Below, piece by piece: positions 28,323-38,801 of a stretch of 64,000 nucleotides of DNA. The stretch lies in NCBI GenBank assembly GCA_022570795.1, contig JAKUDP010000013.1, positions 62,001-126,000 of the forward strand, read 5' to 3'. A model generated the notes under the pieces. It did not search any database, was not told the origin of the DNA, and was given only the letters and a program-made list of their open reading frames with translations. Position 1 is the first letter of the stretch. Every line of letters begins with the position of its first letter. The translations under genes and the position numbers were made by a program. This DNA is from Sphaerulina vaccinii. Its lineage: Eukaryota > Ascomycota > Dothideomycetes > Mycosphaerellales > Mycosphaerellaceae.

Positions 28323-30246
28323 ACCAAGAGGACCATGAGATAGGCAAGTGGCAGGGGATCAAGAAGCAACCGTGGGCATTCGTGTGGTGTCTGTACGCAG
28401 TGTGGACAGTCCTTCTCGTGAGCTTCGAGAATCAGGCGTTTGGCAATGTCCTATCCATTCCAGAGTTCCGAAAAGACTTCGGCCATTTCTACGAAGGCGA
28501 TTATGGTGCGTAGCGCCAGGCAGTCCATCACAATTCTGCTGAGCGATGTTACTGACGGTCTCTTTCAGTGCTCGATTCGAAGTGGCAGTCTGCATTCAGT
28601 GGAGCTCCAGTTGCTTCTCAGGTCGTCGGAGCTCTTTTCTGCGGCCAACTAGCCGACTGGATCGGAAGACGGAACACCATCATTTGTGCGCTGATTCTGT
28701 CGTTCGGAGCCATCACTATGGAGTTTGTTGCGACTTCGAATGAGTTGTTCTTCGGCGGAAAGTTCCTCAATGGCTTCGCGGTTGGGATTATCCAGGCTTG
28801 CGCAAGCACATACATCGGCGAGATCGTGCCGTTGGCTCTTCGTGGTCTGATTACTTGCCTGATCGCACTTTCATATACAGTAGAACCATTCACAGTAGCT
28901 CTTATTGTGAACAGCACCGGCACATACGAGAATCGATGGGCTTATCGAGCAATATTCTGCTCTCAGTATGGTTTCGCTGCAGTCGCGGCTATGTTCGTGT
29001 ATTTCATGCCTGAGAGCCCATGGTGTAGGTCTGATCCAGGAAGATCATTGATGTTCGCTGATATTGGTCGCAACAGGGCTCGCGAGCAAGGACAGAGAGG
29101 ACAAGGCGCTGCGAAGCTTGCAGCGGCTTGGGTATAACTCTTCCATCGGAGATGATGGCATGCACTTCAGCTAACCTGTGCCTTTAGACTTGCGAAGAAC
29201 CATCGTCTCAATGGCGCCACTTGTCATCCAGCAGTTTACTGGCATCGTCTTGTAAGCCCATAGGCTTCCTTTGTGGGGTAATCGTACTGATCTTTTGATG
29301 CTGTGCAGCGCTGCCAGCTACGCCACTTACTATGCCCAACTTGCCGGGTATAGCACATCGATGTCCTTCAAGCTCCAGATCGCACAGCAGGTGCTATCCA
29401 TGTTTGGAGCTGTCATTAGCTGGTATCTAATCGACAAATCAGGGTATGTAAGGCCTAAATACCATTACGATCCGTGATTTGTACTCACTTTGTCGACAGT
29501 CGACGCTCTCTCACACTGTATTGTACGATCGGTCTGACTGTGGTTCTGTGGGTGATGGGAGGACTCGCAGTAGCAGGTGAGTTCTCATAGTCGCTGGCCA
29601 TTCGGTGCGTTACGCATACTGATCACTCTGCGTCGAATCTAGGCGAGTCCGGCAAGCCCGAGCTTCTGAAAGGCTGCGTCGCAATGATACTCCTGTATTG
29701 CTGGGGCTACAATGTCGGGATCGGGGTGACAGCCTTTACTGTGTTGACAGAAACAGCGACTGCCCGCCTAAGAGTCAAGACCATTGGGATTGGTAAGGCT
29801 GCTGCATTTCAGACGAGACAGAGTCCATGGAGCTAACCGCTTGTCTCTCCATAGGTCTTGCAGTATCGAATTGCTTCCAGCTGATGTGGTCATTCGTCCT
29901 GCCCTACATGTTCAACCCAGACCAAGGCAACATGGGCGGCAAAGTTGGGTTTGTCTTCGGTACGGTGCAGTGCAAGACCGATCACTTGTGGTCCCACAAA
30001 GCTGATGACTGATCTAGGAGGTCTTTGCGTGCCATGCATCGCATTCATCTTCTACTATCAGCCTGAAACCAGGAACAGATCATACGAAGAGGTCCGTAGC
30101 TTCCAGTAGTACATGAAGCACATAATAACGTCTTGCAGCTCGACGAGCTTTTCGTAGAGAGAATCCCGGCTCGAAAATTTGGATCGCACCAAGTTAGAGG
30201 CCAGGAAGCCCATCAAGGACTTGATGGCACGAGGCATTCAGACTAG
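28323..30246 (+). CDS. MFS sugar transporter, 5' end apparently missing
   Basis: Ten exons fit: 28323-28505, 28569-29024, 29077-29131, 29198-29251, 29309-29443, 29500-29576, 29643-29792, 29855-29959, 30018-30091, 30139-30246, all with GT..AG introns of about 50-70 bp. The product shows the sugar-porter signature GQLADWIGRRNTII, NGFAVGIIQACASTYIGEIV, PESPWWLASKDREDKALRSL, VIQQFTGIVF, DKSGRRSL, ARLRVKTIGIGLAVS and the C-terminal PETRNRSYEELDELF. It is a proton-coupled plasma-membrane sugar uptake protein of the maltose/alpha-glucoside type. Oddities: no ATG is found before DQEDHEIGKWQG, the first exon begins at the DUF1593 relic, and the loop after LQRLG is about 40 residues shorter than usual (the acceptor at 29197 is needed to keep phase). 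Possibly non-functional. Confidence 0.75.
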
Positions 30247-30837
30247 CTCTCGACATAGCGCTCGCAGTTTGGAGATGGTCGCAGGTCTTGGATGATGGCA
30301 GGATGATGAGAAAGAGGAGGAATGAACGACGTGTCGAGAAGGAACGCGCCCTGCTCTTGGCGCTCGGGAGATCGTTCATCCACGATTCAGTCTGTGCGCC
30401 TTCGGAGAACAAGGATCACTCGAAATGATCGTTGCCGCTCTCTCCGCAATCTTTCTCTGTCTATGCTACTACAAGCACTCTTGGGGTGCCATTTGATTTG
30501 ACCCTATGAAACGAAGAGGCCGCATCTAGTGATTGACTACAGCAGGGCGCTTTGCAGGAGGTGAACAGAGTGAGTGTTGAGCGTACAGCTACCGAGTCCC
30601 AGCGATACAGCCTAGTAAGTAAATTGGTGGAAGTCTGCTGTTCAGGACAAGCGCGCATAGAGTCTTGTGAGAAAACTAGGAATGCTGTGCGCAAATGACA
30701 TTGTGCACGAGCGGAGCGGGCGGTTCGAAATGATGGTCAGAGGTGGTCACACTGGCTTGGTGAGGGAACAACGAGTTTTTCACAGTGAGTGAAGCTGCAC
30801 AGAAGCGTGGAATAGGATGAAAGACATTTCGTTACTG
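30247..30837. other. Convergent intergenic region
   Basis: About 590 bp between the transporter and the GPI-type gene; nothing recognised. Confidence 0.45.
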
Positions 30838-31530
30838 TCACAGCCAGACAGCCAACCCAGCCAACCCCACTCCCGCAGCCAATACAATCCTCACTCCACT
30901 CGTCCTCGAAATCCCACCACTAACCTTTGCAACAGTACAATTGCTATCGCCAACATGATCTGGATCCGTCATCGCAATCGCAAAACTCTGCACAGCGAAC
31001 GGAAGCGTAGCACATTCTCCCACCTGTGAAATGCAATTCCACTGTCTCGGCTTCACGCCATCTTTCTTATGACAATTCGGCCCATTGAACGCCTCGAACT
31101 CCAATCTCCCACCGACCTTCGCTGTTGATCCGCCATTTGAAGCAAAGGGATTTCTGATCTGTGTGTAGAAGACCTGGCTGTAGTTCGTGTTTGAATTGAA
31201 GTCATGCGCTGTGATGGTGTAGTTTACGCCACAGTTTCCACTGTCTTTGCAAGGGCCGCCTTGGACGGAGTATGTTGAGTTGGGGTCGGAGAAGGTATTG
31301 CCTAGGTTAAAGCAGGTTTGGCTTTGAGGTATTGTGCGGATTGCGATGGCGAGGGTATTTGAAGAAGTGTTGCCGCAGTTCGATGAGTTGGGATCGGAGA
31401 AGGTGATGTTCATCAGTGAAGCTGAGACGCTATCTCGAGAGGCGTCAGAGGACATGTCGGTTTCGAAGGTAGTTTGCGCTGTGGCTAGGATTGTGTGGAC
31501 AACCACGGCGCGGATGCGTAAGGGACGCAT
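30838..31530 (-). CDS. Secreted Cys-rich glycoprotein, probably GPI-anchored
   Basis: 230 residues from ATG 31530 (chosen because the longer frame upstream has no coding character). N-terminus MRPLRIRAVVVHTILATAQT looks like a signal peptide. The body has eight cysteines, many N-glycosylation sequons (NITF, NSSN, NYTI, NYSQ, NCTV) and repeated TFSDPNS elements. The C-terminus GVRIVLAAGVGLAGLAVWL is a hydrophobic tail ending the protein, after small residues (SGGISRTSG), as in GPI-attachment signals. Likely at the cell surface or wall. No named domain recognised. Confidence 0.65.
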   Translation of the reverse strand: MRPLRIRAVVVHTILATAQTTFETDMSSDASRDSVSASLMNITFSDPNSSNCGNTSSNTLAIAIRTIPQSQTCFNLGNTFSDPNSTYSVQGGPCKDSGNCGVNYTITAHDFNSNTNYSQVFYTQIRNPFASNGGSTAKVGGRLEFEAFNGPNCHKKDGVKPRQWNCISQVGECATLPFAVQSFAIAMTDPDHVGDSNCTVAKVSGGISRTSGVRIVLAAGVGLAGLAVWL

Positions 31531-31989
31531 GGTGGAGGTTTCGTCGTAGGCAATATGCTGTTGTCGTTGTCGTGGTTTGTGCGATCCACTCTCTGGATCT
31601 TCCCCAGATGGAGAACAGGAGGAGCGTCTTGGAGCGAGCGAAGTGAGAAGATCTCGCGAATCTTGAAGTGCGAACCCATGTCCGGCAACAGGCGGTGGTC
31701 CATGGTATGCAATTTTAGCAAGCCTCACTTCCCTGCAAGTATGCCACTCCATGTCAGTCTAAGGAACGTGCTTGCTCTTGGCGTGGGAATGCTTGCTGTT
31801 CGAATGCTTGATTGTCCGGCGGACGATTCCGAGTGAAGGTCGTCGTTGATGCGGCGGTATAACTAGACAGCAGCACGAGGAGGATCTCGATTTCTGAGCA
31901 GAAGTCAGCACTTTATATGGTGTTCACTAGATGGCTGTGAGCCTCGCAGTGAAGGTCATCGAAGACCATTTGCCATGCTACATACTGTA
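31531..31989. other. Spacer between two minus-strand genes
   Basis: Contains the leader and promoter of the GPI-type gene and the 3' flank of the MBL-hydrolase gene. No gene seen. Confidence 0.4.
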
Positions 31990-33024
31990 TCATATCACGA
32001 ACTTCGAGCCAACGAATGATGGCACCAAGCGTCCCGGCATCTGATTCTGTATCTCGAACTTTGCACGCCAGCCAGTACAATGACCAGTGAGCAGCACTTG
32101 TGCATCCAGTGCTTTCAGGTCTGCTGCAGTACTCTGAATATGAGCTGGCTCGGCATCTGCGAGGTGATAGCCGCCCATCACAGCATATAAAGGCGTGCCT
32201 CCACCAAGCTCGAAGGCATGTCGCGAAGCATTGACCACGCCAGCGTGACTACAGCCTGTGAACACAACAATACCCTTGCCTTTGACTTTGCACATCAGCA
32301 ACCTTTCGTCCTTCATGAGAGTATCTTCGACCCATGCCTTGTCCTGAAGTCTGACTCCGTACTTCAGTCCTTTCTCGTAGGGCGTCACTCGTGGAATTTC
32401 TCCAGATATGAGGAACATGTCATCTAGCACAGAATGAGACTGATCGCTCTTGAACACCTTACCGCCAGCGGCTTCAATCTCTTCAAAGGTTGGATCTTTT
32501 CCGAGTGCAATAGTCATTCCGACAGATGGCACCTTGACCCCTCGCACAAAAGGCCGATCCGGGTGCAGGTCGACAACAACTGGAGGAGAGCTTGCTGTTC
32601 CAGCTTTCTGGCGTGCTTCATCGATCATGCTCAACACCCTGAGCATGCCGCCTGAGTGATCGCGGTGCCAATGAGATAGCTGAATTGTCTCGATAGATCC
32701 GACATCAGCACGCAGACGGTTTGCGTTGAGCTCAAATGCTCGTTCCTCTGGGCCAGTATCGAACAATATGGTATGCTTCTGATCCCCTCGAGTGCCGGTG
32801 ATCATGAGAGATAGCCCATGAGCTGAGCAGCAGATATTCTCCATCTTCGCTTCTCGGAATGGCTCGCTGTCTGGATCTGGCTGTTGAGGCTCCTCGCGCC
32901 AGGCAATGTCTTTGAGGTTGCCGCTTTGTATCACGCCAGAATTGGGCGAGGCTGATATCGGGTCTAGTTCATTGTCGATGATGACGAGGATCTCGACGGT
33001 GTCCAGCTCTACGAGGTTTGCCAT
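31990..33024 (-). CDS. Metallo-beta-lactamase-fold hydrolase
   Basis: 344 residues from ATG 33024 (MANLVELDTVEILVIIDNEL); the frame is open further upstream but reads like leader. The zinc motif SHWHRDHSGG (HxHxDH, about residue 116) is followed by FTGCSHAGVVN and GGYHLADAEP and by LTGHCTGWRAK, the other metal ligands. N-terminal ENICCSAHGLSLMI and ILFDTGPEERAF are typical of the MBL subgroup related to 7,8-dihydropterin-6-methyl-4-(beta-D-ribofuranosyl)-aminobenzene-5'-phosphate synthase-like enzymes. Substrate unknown. Head-to-head with the dehydrogenase at 33277 over only 252 bp, so possible co-regulation. Confidence 0.82.
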   Translation of the reverse strand: MANLVELDTVEILVIIDNELDPISASPNSGVIQSGNLKDIAWREEPQQPDPDSEPFREAKMENICCSAHGLSLMITGTRGDQKHTILFDTGPEERAFELNANRLRADVGSIETIQLSHWHRDHSGGMLRVLSMIDEARQKAGTASSPPVVVDLHPDRPFVRGVKVPSVGMTIALGKDPTFEEIEAAGGKVFKSDQSHSVLDDMFLISGEIPRVTPYEKGLKYGVRLQDKAWVEDTLMKDERLLMCKVKGKGIVVFTGCSHAGVVNASRHAFELGGGTPLYAVMGGYHLADAEPAHIQSTAADLKALDAQVLLTGHCTGWRAKFEIQNQMPGRLVPSFVGSKFVI

Positions 33025-33276
33025 GCTGTTGATCTGGCAGAGTCCCGAGTGATGTCGATGTTTGAGCTGAAGTTGAGGTTGATGCTTGGTATTGGTAAGC
33101 TTTTGGCCGAATGGAGAGTCTCGGGAGGCAGGACCGAGAGTTCCGATTCCCCACTCAATTCGAACGCCGCCTTGGCCTTTGCCGATGGCCTCCAATTGCC
33201 GATCTAGCACTTCATGTTCCCTCTCTTCTTCTCTCCTTGCTCAAACACCACCCTCAATAACTCGAGATCTTACAAG
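33025..33276. promoter_or_regulatory. Short bidirectional promoter
   Basis: 252 bp between the divergent starts of the MBL-fold hydrolase and the 2-hydroxyacid dehydrogenase. The plus-strand part before 33277 is CT-rich, as common in fungal leaders. Confidence 0.5.
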
Positions 33277-34218
33277 ATGAAGCTCTTATACCCAACCTCG
33301 CTGGAACTCGACGTGGACTCCTTTAGGGGCTTCGCCACCACATATCACGCATATGATGTCAAGCAGCCAATCCCAGAAGATCTCATCGATGCCGAGATAT
33401 TGATCACTTGGACAAACACTCCCGACAACCTCAAAGATGCAGCAGCACGAATGAAGAATGTAAAATGGATTCAATCACTGGCCGCGGGACCGAACGATGT
33501 CTTCAATGCTGGGTTCTCGAAGTCCATCACAGTGACCACCGGTTCCAGTTTACACGATTACACTGTAGCCGAACATACGTTGGCTCTTCTCCTCAACGCA
33601 GCAAGGCGCTTCTTTGAGATGCGAGACTTTCAAGTGCAAGGCAAATGGCCGCAACACCTCGGCGGTCCTCAGCCAGATCGACCTAAAGGCAAATTCACAA
33701 GTTTGCGAGGTGCGAATGTGCTGATTTGGGGCTTCGGCAACATTGCCAAGACCTTGACGCCACACCTGACTGCCTTGGGTTCTACGGTCACTGGTGTAGC
33801 TCGTTCGGCGGGCATTAGGAATGGGGTGCCAGTCATTGCTGAGACACAACTCGATGAACAGCTGAAGAAGACCGATGCTCTGGTTATGATCTTGCCAGGC
33901 AGTGATAGCACGAAAAATGCACTGAATAAGGAACGCTTAGCACTACTGCCAAACCATGCGTGGGTCGTCAACGTTGGTCGTGGTACTAGCATCGATGAGG
34001 ATGCTTTGGCTGATGCACTCGAATCTGGCGATATTGGAGGAGCGGCTCTCGACGTCTTCGTGAAGGAGCCTTTGCAGCAGGAATCGCGGCTGTGGAAGAC
34101 GCCCAACACGATCATCAGTCCTCATGCAGCTGGTGGGCGACCACAAGGTAGTGAAGGTCTGATTGCTGAGAACCTGCGAAGGTTTATGGCAGGACAGGAA
34201 TTGAAGAATGTGGCCTGA
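33277..34218 (+). CDS. D-isomer-specific 2-hydroxyacid dehydrogenase
   Basis: 313 residues from ATG 33277 (MKLLYPTSLELD). NAD(P)-binding Rossmann loop in LIWGFGNIAKTL (GxGxxxK, about residue 152). Catalytic elements: Arg in VNVGRGTSIDEDAL (about 230), Glu in DVFVKEPLQ (about 263) and His in SPHAAGG (about 281). It should interconvert a D-2-hydroxyacid and the 2-oxoacid in the cytosol; the specific substrate is not evident. Upstream in-frame Met codons exist but precede a leader-like sequence. Shares a short promoter with the MBL-fold gene, suggesting a two-gene catabolic module. Confidence 0.9.
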   Translation: MKLLYPTSLELDVDSFRGFATTYHAYDVKQPIPEDLIDAEILITWTNTPDNLKDAAARMKNVKWIQSLAAGPNDVFNAGFSKSITVTTGSSLHDYTVAEHTLALLLNAARRFFEMRDFQVQGKWPQHLGGPQPDRPKGKFTSLRGANVLIWGFGNIAKTLTPHLTALGSTVTGVARSAGIRNGVPVIAETQLDEQLKKTDALVMILPGSDSTKNALNKERLALLPNHAWVVNVGRGTSIDEDALADALESGDIGGAALDVFVKEPLQQESRLWKTPNTIISPHAAGGRPQGSEGLIAENLRRFMAGQELKNVA

Positions 34219-34545
34219 CTAGGAGTATCTGAACGTCAAGTGCCAGCGAGGCTTTGACTTTCCGAAGGATGCATTAATTGAACGAGCCCCACGACCATAC
34301 ATTTCGTACAGACTTGATATATTGTACTTATGCAACAAGGCTCGAAGAGAAAGCTCGTTCCCATCTTCGCGTTGTCTGCGCGCCGAGCTGCGTAGATCGC
34401 ACTGGAGATCAGAGATACATTAAGTGTAGAGTTGACACTTCTGTTGTTCTCCATTCTGACGCGCAATGATTAGGCGACTTGGCTCTGCGTTAAGTAGCGT
34501 AGACGATGCTTGAAGCTGGAGAGGTGTCCGACCTTCAAACACTCT
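34219..34545. other. Convergent spacer
   Basis: 327 bp of 3' flank shared by two convergent genes; nothing recognised. Confidence 0.5.
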
Positions 34546-35061
34546 TCAACGACTTTCCTCCAACTGAGCCACCTTCACCTCGTCTCCCTTAGACCGTCCA
34601 CTACCACGAATCAGCCGCATGATGCCATATCCCAGCAATAACACACCCAGAGTAACTCCGCCTATCATCGCCGTAACCCCACAGACCTGCCACAACAGAC
34701 TTCCTGCCACCTTGACAACTATCCAGCCCACACCAAATGGATTCAGGTCCACTTCATTGCCATCCAAATCTGTTGGCCACCACTCTGGCAGCTCCACCTC
34801 CTCTATGAAAGCCAAGAAACTGCCAATGCATGATACCAGTCCCAGTAGTACTGCCGCGACAAGGAAGATACCTTGCCTCACGCCGAAGTTTTCGGGATCG
34901 AAATTGTGTGGTCTCTTGTCGATGAACCTCGCGAGGAATGTGTCGATGCCGACGAAGGTTACGATGGGTAGGAGGAAGGCTGACAGGAAGATAATGATGC
35001 AGATTGGGGCAGTGACCATGAGCGCCAAAACGGACACGGTCATGTGGAGTAAGGTAAGCAT
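34546..35061 (-). CDS. Small integral membrane protein, family not recognised
   Basis: 171 residues from ATG 35061. Hydrophobic stretches at about residues 5-40 (probably two helices: VSVLALMVTAPICIIIFLSAFLLPIV), 64-86 (IFLVAAVLLGLVSCIGSFLAF) and 115-150 (VAGSLLWQVCGVTAMIGG and VTLGVLLLGYGIM), so four or five helices. Basic loop FIDKRPHNFDPENFGVRQG and a charged C-tail (RSKGDEVKVAQLEESR). The pattern is that of a conserved fungal membrane protein, but I cannot assign a function. Confidence 0.65.
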   Translation of the reverse strand: MLTLLHMTVSVLALMVTAPICIIIFLSAFLLPIVTFVGIDTFLARFIDKRPHNFDPENFGVRQGIFLVAAVLLGLVSCIGSFLAFIEEVELPEWWPTDLDGNEVDLNPFGVGWIVVKVAGSLLWQVCGVTAMIGGVTLGVLLLGYGIMRLIRGSGRSKGDEVKVAQLEESR

Positions 35062-35539
35062 TCTGGCTGTGTGTGCTCTCTCTGAATCACGGACGATCTC
35101 TGTGAGGAGGTGGAGGCCGCTTGCAAAGCCGCAGTGATTGCAAAGATCCGTGAGAATGGTTATCTGTGGTGATGTGAAGTCGTAAATGGGAGAAGCGTAA
35201 CGTGTCCCTTGTGCCTACGCAAAGACTATGACTTCGCTCCGGGTCGCCCTCGCAGTCTCTTGGTAGCGTATCAAGTCTCTCGACCACTTGTATGACTTCG
35301 AAGCTAATCACAGTATGTAAGCTTTTACAGCACCATGGACACACAACTGTGGAAGCCCACAGAGGAACTCAGACCCAAACTTATGTTCAGAACCCCGTTA
35401 ATGACACTTCGGGTCAAATATAAGAATTCGTGATATCCAAATAAGGAAACTATTGCATGGCCGCAACTTCCAAATCTGTGATGTGGAACGTCGCAGCTTA
35501 TTGTAATGGGCTGAGCGCAGCAGCACAAGCTATTGTTGC
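35062..35539. other. Intergenic
   Basis: About 480 bp upstream of the small membrane protein gene; no gene seen. Confidence 0.45.
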
Positions 35540-36811
35540 TTAACACTGATCAGCGCCCCAACCAGCATCGCCTCTCCCATTAGCCTGGTTCCAAACACTG
35601 ACGCCTCCCTGCAACAAGCTCACAGCAGCTCCAATGCCACCACGTCCAACATTGACCTGCGGTACTCTGATCTCTGAGCGTCGTCTCTCCGTGTCCACGG
35701 AGACATTGGTAGGAAGATCAGTCGCGTCGCCATGATACTTGTCCATCACCAGACTTCGTATGAGATTCGCGTGGCGTTCTAGCCAAGCAGTCTCACTGAT
35801 CGTTGCATAGCTCTTATCGCGTCCATTACTCCGGGGTAATGACCAATGCCACTTCACATGATAGACAGACCATCTCTTCGTCATGAAGAACAGTATCGGC
35901 CACGTGATTAGCCAGATAAAGGTCAGGTAGAACAGCCATCTGATCCAGGTGATGCGAGCTGTGTTGATCCAGTGTGGCGAGTAGATGTCAACGTTCTTAT
36001 CCACGGTCGGGAATGTGATATCGATATGTCCTCGGTAGTGTGTTGACTTGACCATTCTCTCCAGCTGTGGCTTCAATTCCTCCGTGTCCATACCAGAGAT
36101 ACTGCGCGAAACACGAAAGATCTTAAGCCAGCTTCTACTTTCGCAGAACTCCTTACACCAGGCCATAAGATCTGGTCTAGGCTCTTCTCCGACTTCGATA
36201 TCTTGCTTATATCCCTTCGCTCTCGTCTGTCGGAAGCCACCGCGATGTGCTTTGTCGCTGTTCTCGACTGTGCATGCGCTCCAGAAGTTGGCATCGCCAG
36301 GCTGTGCTAGATAATGCTGTAAGCTGAGTAAGACATCGAAGTCGAATACTCGTTCTTTCTGGTTCTTCTTCTTGTTGTTCAGCTCTTGCCTCATCTCCCA
36401 ATGCCAGCCTTGAATACGAACGATAAGTCTCGGAGGAACATGCTGCAGGTACTTCGTGATATACTCGTACAAGGCTGCTGGGTCCATGAGTTGTCGGTCC
36501 ATACGAATGCTCGTTTCGCAGCCGATCGACACCTTCTGTGAGCCTGATTGCTGTCCTCTGCTCAAGGTGGGCGGCGCGATACTCTCGTACCCGTCAGGAA
36601 GATTTGAACGTTGGCTGGCGCGTGTCGGGGGAGGGTCTGCGGCCACACTGTCGTCGTAGGATGGGAGATCGGGCATACCATCGTACTCGTAGTCGCTCCT
36701 CGTTGTATGCATCGACACGGCATCGGGATCATCACGGTAACTGGAAGGCGCCTGAACATCAGACGCTGCCACTGCAGCAGCAGAGCGCTTTCGGTCGAGG
36801 TTCTTGCTCAT
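35540..36811 (-). CDS. Conserved fungal membrane-associated protein, function unknown
   Basis: Single-exon protein of 423 residues from ATG 36811. An N-terminal disordered, Ser/Pro-rich region (about 1-95) precedes a folded part with DPAALYEYITKYLQHVPPRL, VRIQGWHWEMRQELNNKKKN, VFDFDVLLSLQHYL and GHIDITFPTVDKNVDIYSPH. One long hydrophobic segment, WIRWLFYLTFIWLITWPILF (about 290-312), then a cytoplasmic-looking tail ending in a Gly-rich stretch (GRGGIGAAVSLLQGGVSVW). Proteins of this architecture are widespread in Pezizomycotina but I know no established role. Confidence 0.7.
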   Translation of the reverse strand: MSKNLDRKRSAAAVAASDVQAPSSYRDDPDAVSMHTTRSDYEYDGMPDLPSYDDSVAADPPPTRASQRSNLPDGYESIAPPTLSRGQQSGSQKVSIGCETSIRMDRQLMDPAALYEYITKYLQHVPPRLIVRIQGWHWEMRQELNNKKKNQKERVFDFDVLLSLQHYLAQPGDANFWSACTVENSDKAHRGGFRQTRAKGYKQDIEVGEEPRPDLMAWCKEFCESRSWLKIFRVSRSISGMDTEELKPQLERMVKSTHYRGHIDITFPTVDKNVDIYSPHWINTARITWIRWLFYLTFIWLITWPILFFMTKRWSVYHVKWHWSLPRSNGRDKSYATISETAWLERHANLIRSLVMDKYHGDATDLPTNVSVDTERRRSEIRVPQVNVGRGGIGAAVSLLQGGVSVWNQANGRGDAGWGADQC

Positions 36812-37832
36812 GATCTCTGCGATTCTTCAGTCGACTGTGCCTAAGTAGCGCACAAGAAGCAGTCTCGAGCCGGTCTGAACAGCTCGAAGAGGATGAAGTT
36901 CCAGCAGAGTGAATCCTTCTGCGGGCCCAGGTGGTATACGCGTTCCGATGATTGGTACGCTGCCTTGGCTATGTATAGCCATTGCCTGTTCGAGCATCTC
37001 GCCTCCGACAATATCGATTCGACCGTGATAGCAAAGCAGACTCTCCAAAGCATGATCGTCAGGTTGTTCACTGGAAGACTGTCATTGTCAGGATGCTTGT
37101 TCGAAGAGCCAAGAGTGCCCAATTCACCTCCCCTGTCTTTTCGGAACAAGGCCGCGTCTCGCTCTCCGTGTTCACTTCCAACTTCTCTCGTTCTCCTTTC
37201 CTTCTCCTCCTCACACAAAATACGACGATTTTGAACGACGTTCCTGTTGTCTGGAACAATCACTGCGGATGCACAAGACTGGTACTGGTGACACGGGCGG
37301 CACGCACGAGCGGAAGGAGCGATGCTTCAAGTTCTCAGTCGCCTTTGATTACTCCTTTCTATGTGTAAGGTATGATGCATATACAAGCAAACAATAGCGA
37401 GCAGTCGAGCTCGAACGCACTGCGACAACCTACAGCCAACTCCCACCCAAACTTACTGCGGTACTCCGCGAACTCCGCAAACTCCCGTCCACAATGCTCT
37501 CTGTTAGCAACGCCACGACACACGTTGACACCAGGATGAGCACCGAATGTAGTACCTCTACAACACCTTCGACTGACTTTGAACCGCCGTCTGTCCTTAC
37601 TGGCCATGAGCCGTTCGCCTAAGCTCGACACTTGTTCAGCTTGGGCATCGGACACAACCGCTTATATCTGGAGCACCGCCACATGCTCTTCTCGCCTCGT
37701 ACAGGCCGGCTTGAACTGGACATCTGCCCTTGGACAGGTCTGCCAGCAATCATGTGCCTTGATCATCCCCTTCCATATCGATCACCAGTGATGATATGGT
37801 ACTCTGGTCTTCCTCCTTGGTCCAGCTCTCAC
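36812..37832. other. Intergenic, possible small gene
   Basis: About 1 kb. A minus-strand frame at 37359-37607 starting MASKDRRRFKVSRRCC has a Cys-containing, protein-like composition, but no family is recognised and the start is uncertain. No other feature seen. Confidence 0.3.
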
Positions 37833-38801
37833 TCACTTGCCATCGACAAACACATTGAGCGGCAGACTGGCGACCACGGCATAATTGGGCATGTCAACGA
37901 CTTCTGCGAGCTTCATATCGGCGGCCACACTGCAGAGCATGTATGCATCCACCCTCGACATACCCTTCTCGGCCTGCAAGTAGCCCAGCATCGCACGAAC
38001 AGCCTTCTTCGTGGCTTCGAGCAGACTGGAGTCGATACCCATAGTATTGTATGTTCCACGATCCGGCAGGATGTCCTCGGTCTTTGGCGGGCACGAGAAA
38101 TGAGGTGACTGCACCCATGGTTGCTTCTTCTTGACTGTCAAGCGCAAAGTGACCTGGACTGGGGTCTCGATGGCAACTCCACAGACCTCGCCATCGCCCT
38201 GTGCTGCATGACCATCGCCGCAACTGAACAGCGCACCTTGAGCACGAACTGGTAGCAACAGCTTTGTGCCTTTGGTGATGTGGCGACAGTCCATATTACC
38301 ACCAGTGTCTGTTGGAGGAATCGTCGAGAACTCGCCATCCTCGCCTGGTGCGATACCCATCGTACCCATGAAAGGCTGCCTTGGAACCCGGATACTATCA
38401 TTGAACCAGGCGACCTTCTCTCCTGGCGGCAGATTCCATATCTTGAGATGTGGCTCGCCGAACTCGTCGGCCAACAAACCGAAGTCTGGAATGACCGCTG
38501 TCCAGCCCCAGTTCGCAGTCTGCAGGTCAATTACTTCAACTTCCAATGCGTCGCCCGGCTCTGCTCCATGAACGTACACCGGCCCGAACACAGGATCAGC
38601 CTTTGATGTGTCGAACGTGTTCAAGTCGTTGACAGTCGATTCTGCTGTGATCTGGCCATTTCCTCCGTCAATGCAGTCGAACGTCACCACATCTCCAGAC
38701 ACCACAGTCAACTTCGGCGGTTCGTTTCTATTCCACTTGAGATGGCTTTGGCCTCGATGAATATGGTGACACTGGTGAGAGTCCTTCCTCATAGCAGTCA
38801 T
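37833..38801 (-). CDS. Acetamidase/formamidase family amidase
   Basis: 322 residues from ATG 38801. Characteristic blocks: HRGQSHLKWNRNEPPKLTVV near the N-terminus, VYVHGAEPGDALEVEVIDL, GTMGIAPGEDGEFSTIPPTD, GGNMDCRHITKGTKLLLPVR, GALFSCGDGHAAQGDGEVCG and SVAADMKLAEVVDMPNYAVV. These define the FmdA/AmdA family, which hydrolyses formamide or acetamide to ammonia and the carboxylate. It is unrelated to the amidase-signature acetamidase of Aspergillus. Cytosolic, nitrogen acquisition. Slightly shorter than many fungal members (about 400), with the N-terminus starting close to the first strand, so a 5' exon could be missed. Confidence 0.88.
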   Translation of the reverse strand: MTAMRKDSHQCHHIHRGQSHLKWNRNEPPKLTVVSGDVVTFDCIDGGNGQITAESTVNDLNTFDTSKADPVFGPVYVHGAEPGDALEVEVIDLQTANWGWTAVIPDFGLLADEFGEPHLKIWNLPPGEKVAWFNDSIRVPRQPFMGTMGIAPGEDGEFSTIPPTDTGGNMDCRHITKGTKLLLPVRAQGALFSCGDGHAAQGDGEVCGVAIETPVQVTLRLTVKKKQPWVQSPHFSCPPKTEDILPDRGTYNTMGIDSSLLEATKKAVRAMLGYLQAEKGMSRVDAYMLCSVAADMKLAEVVDMPNYAVVASLPLNVFVDGK

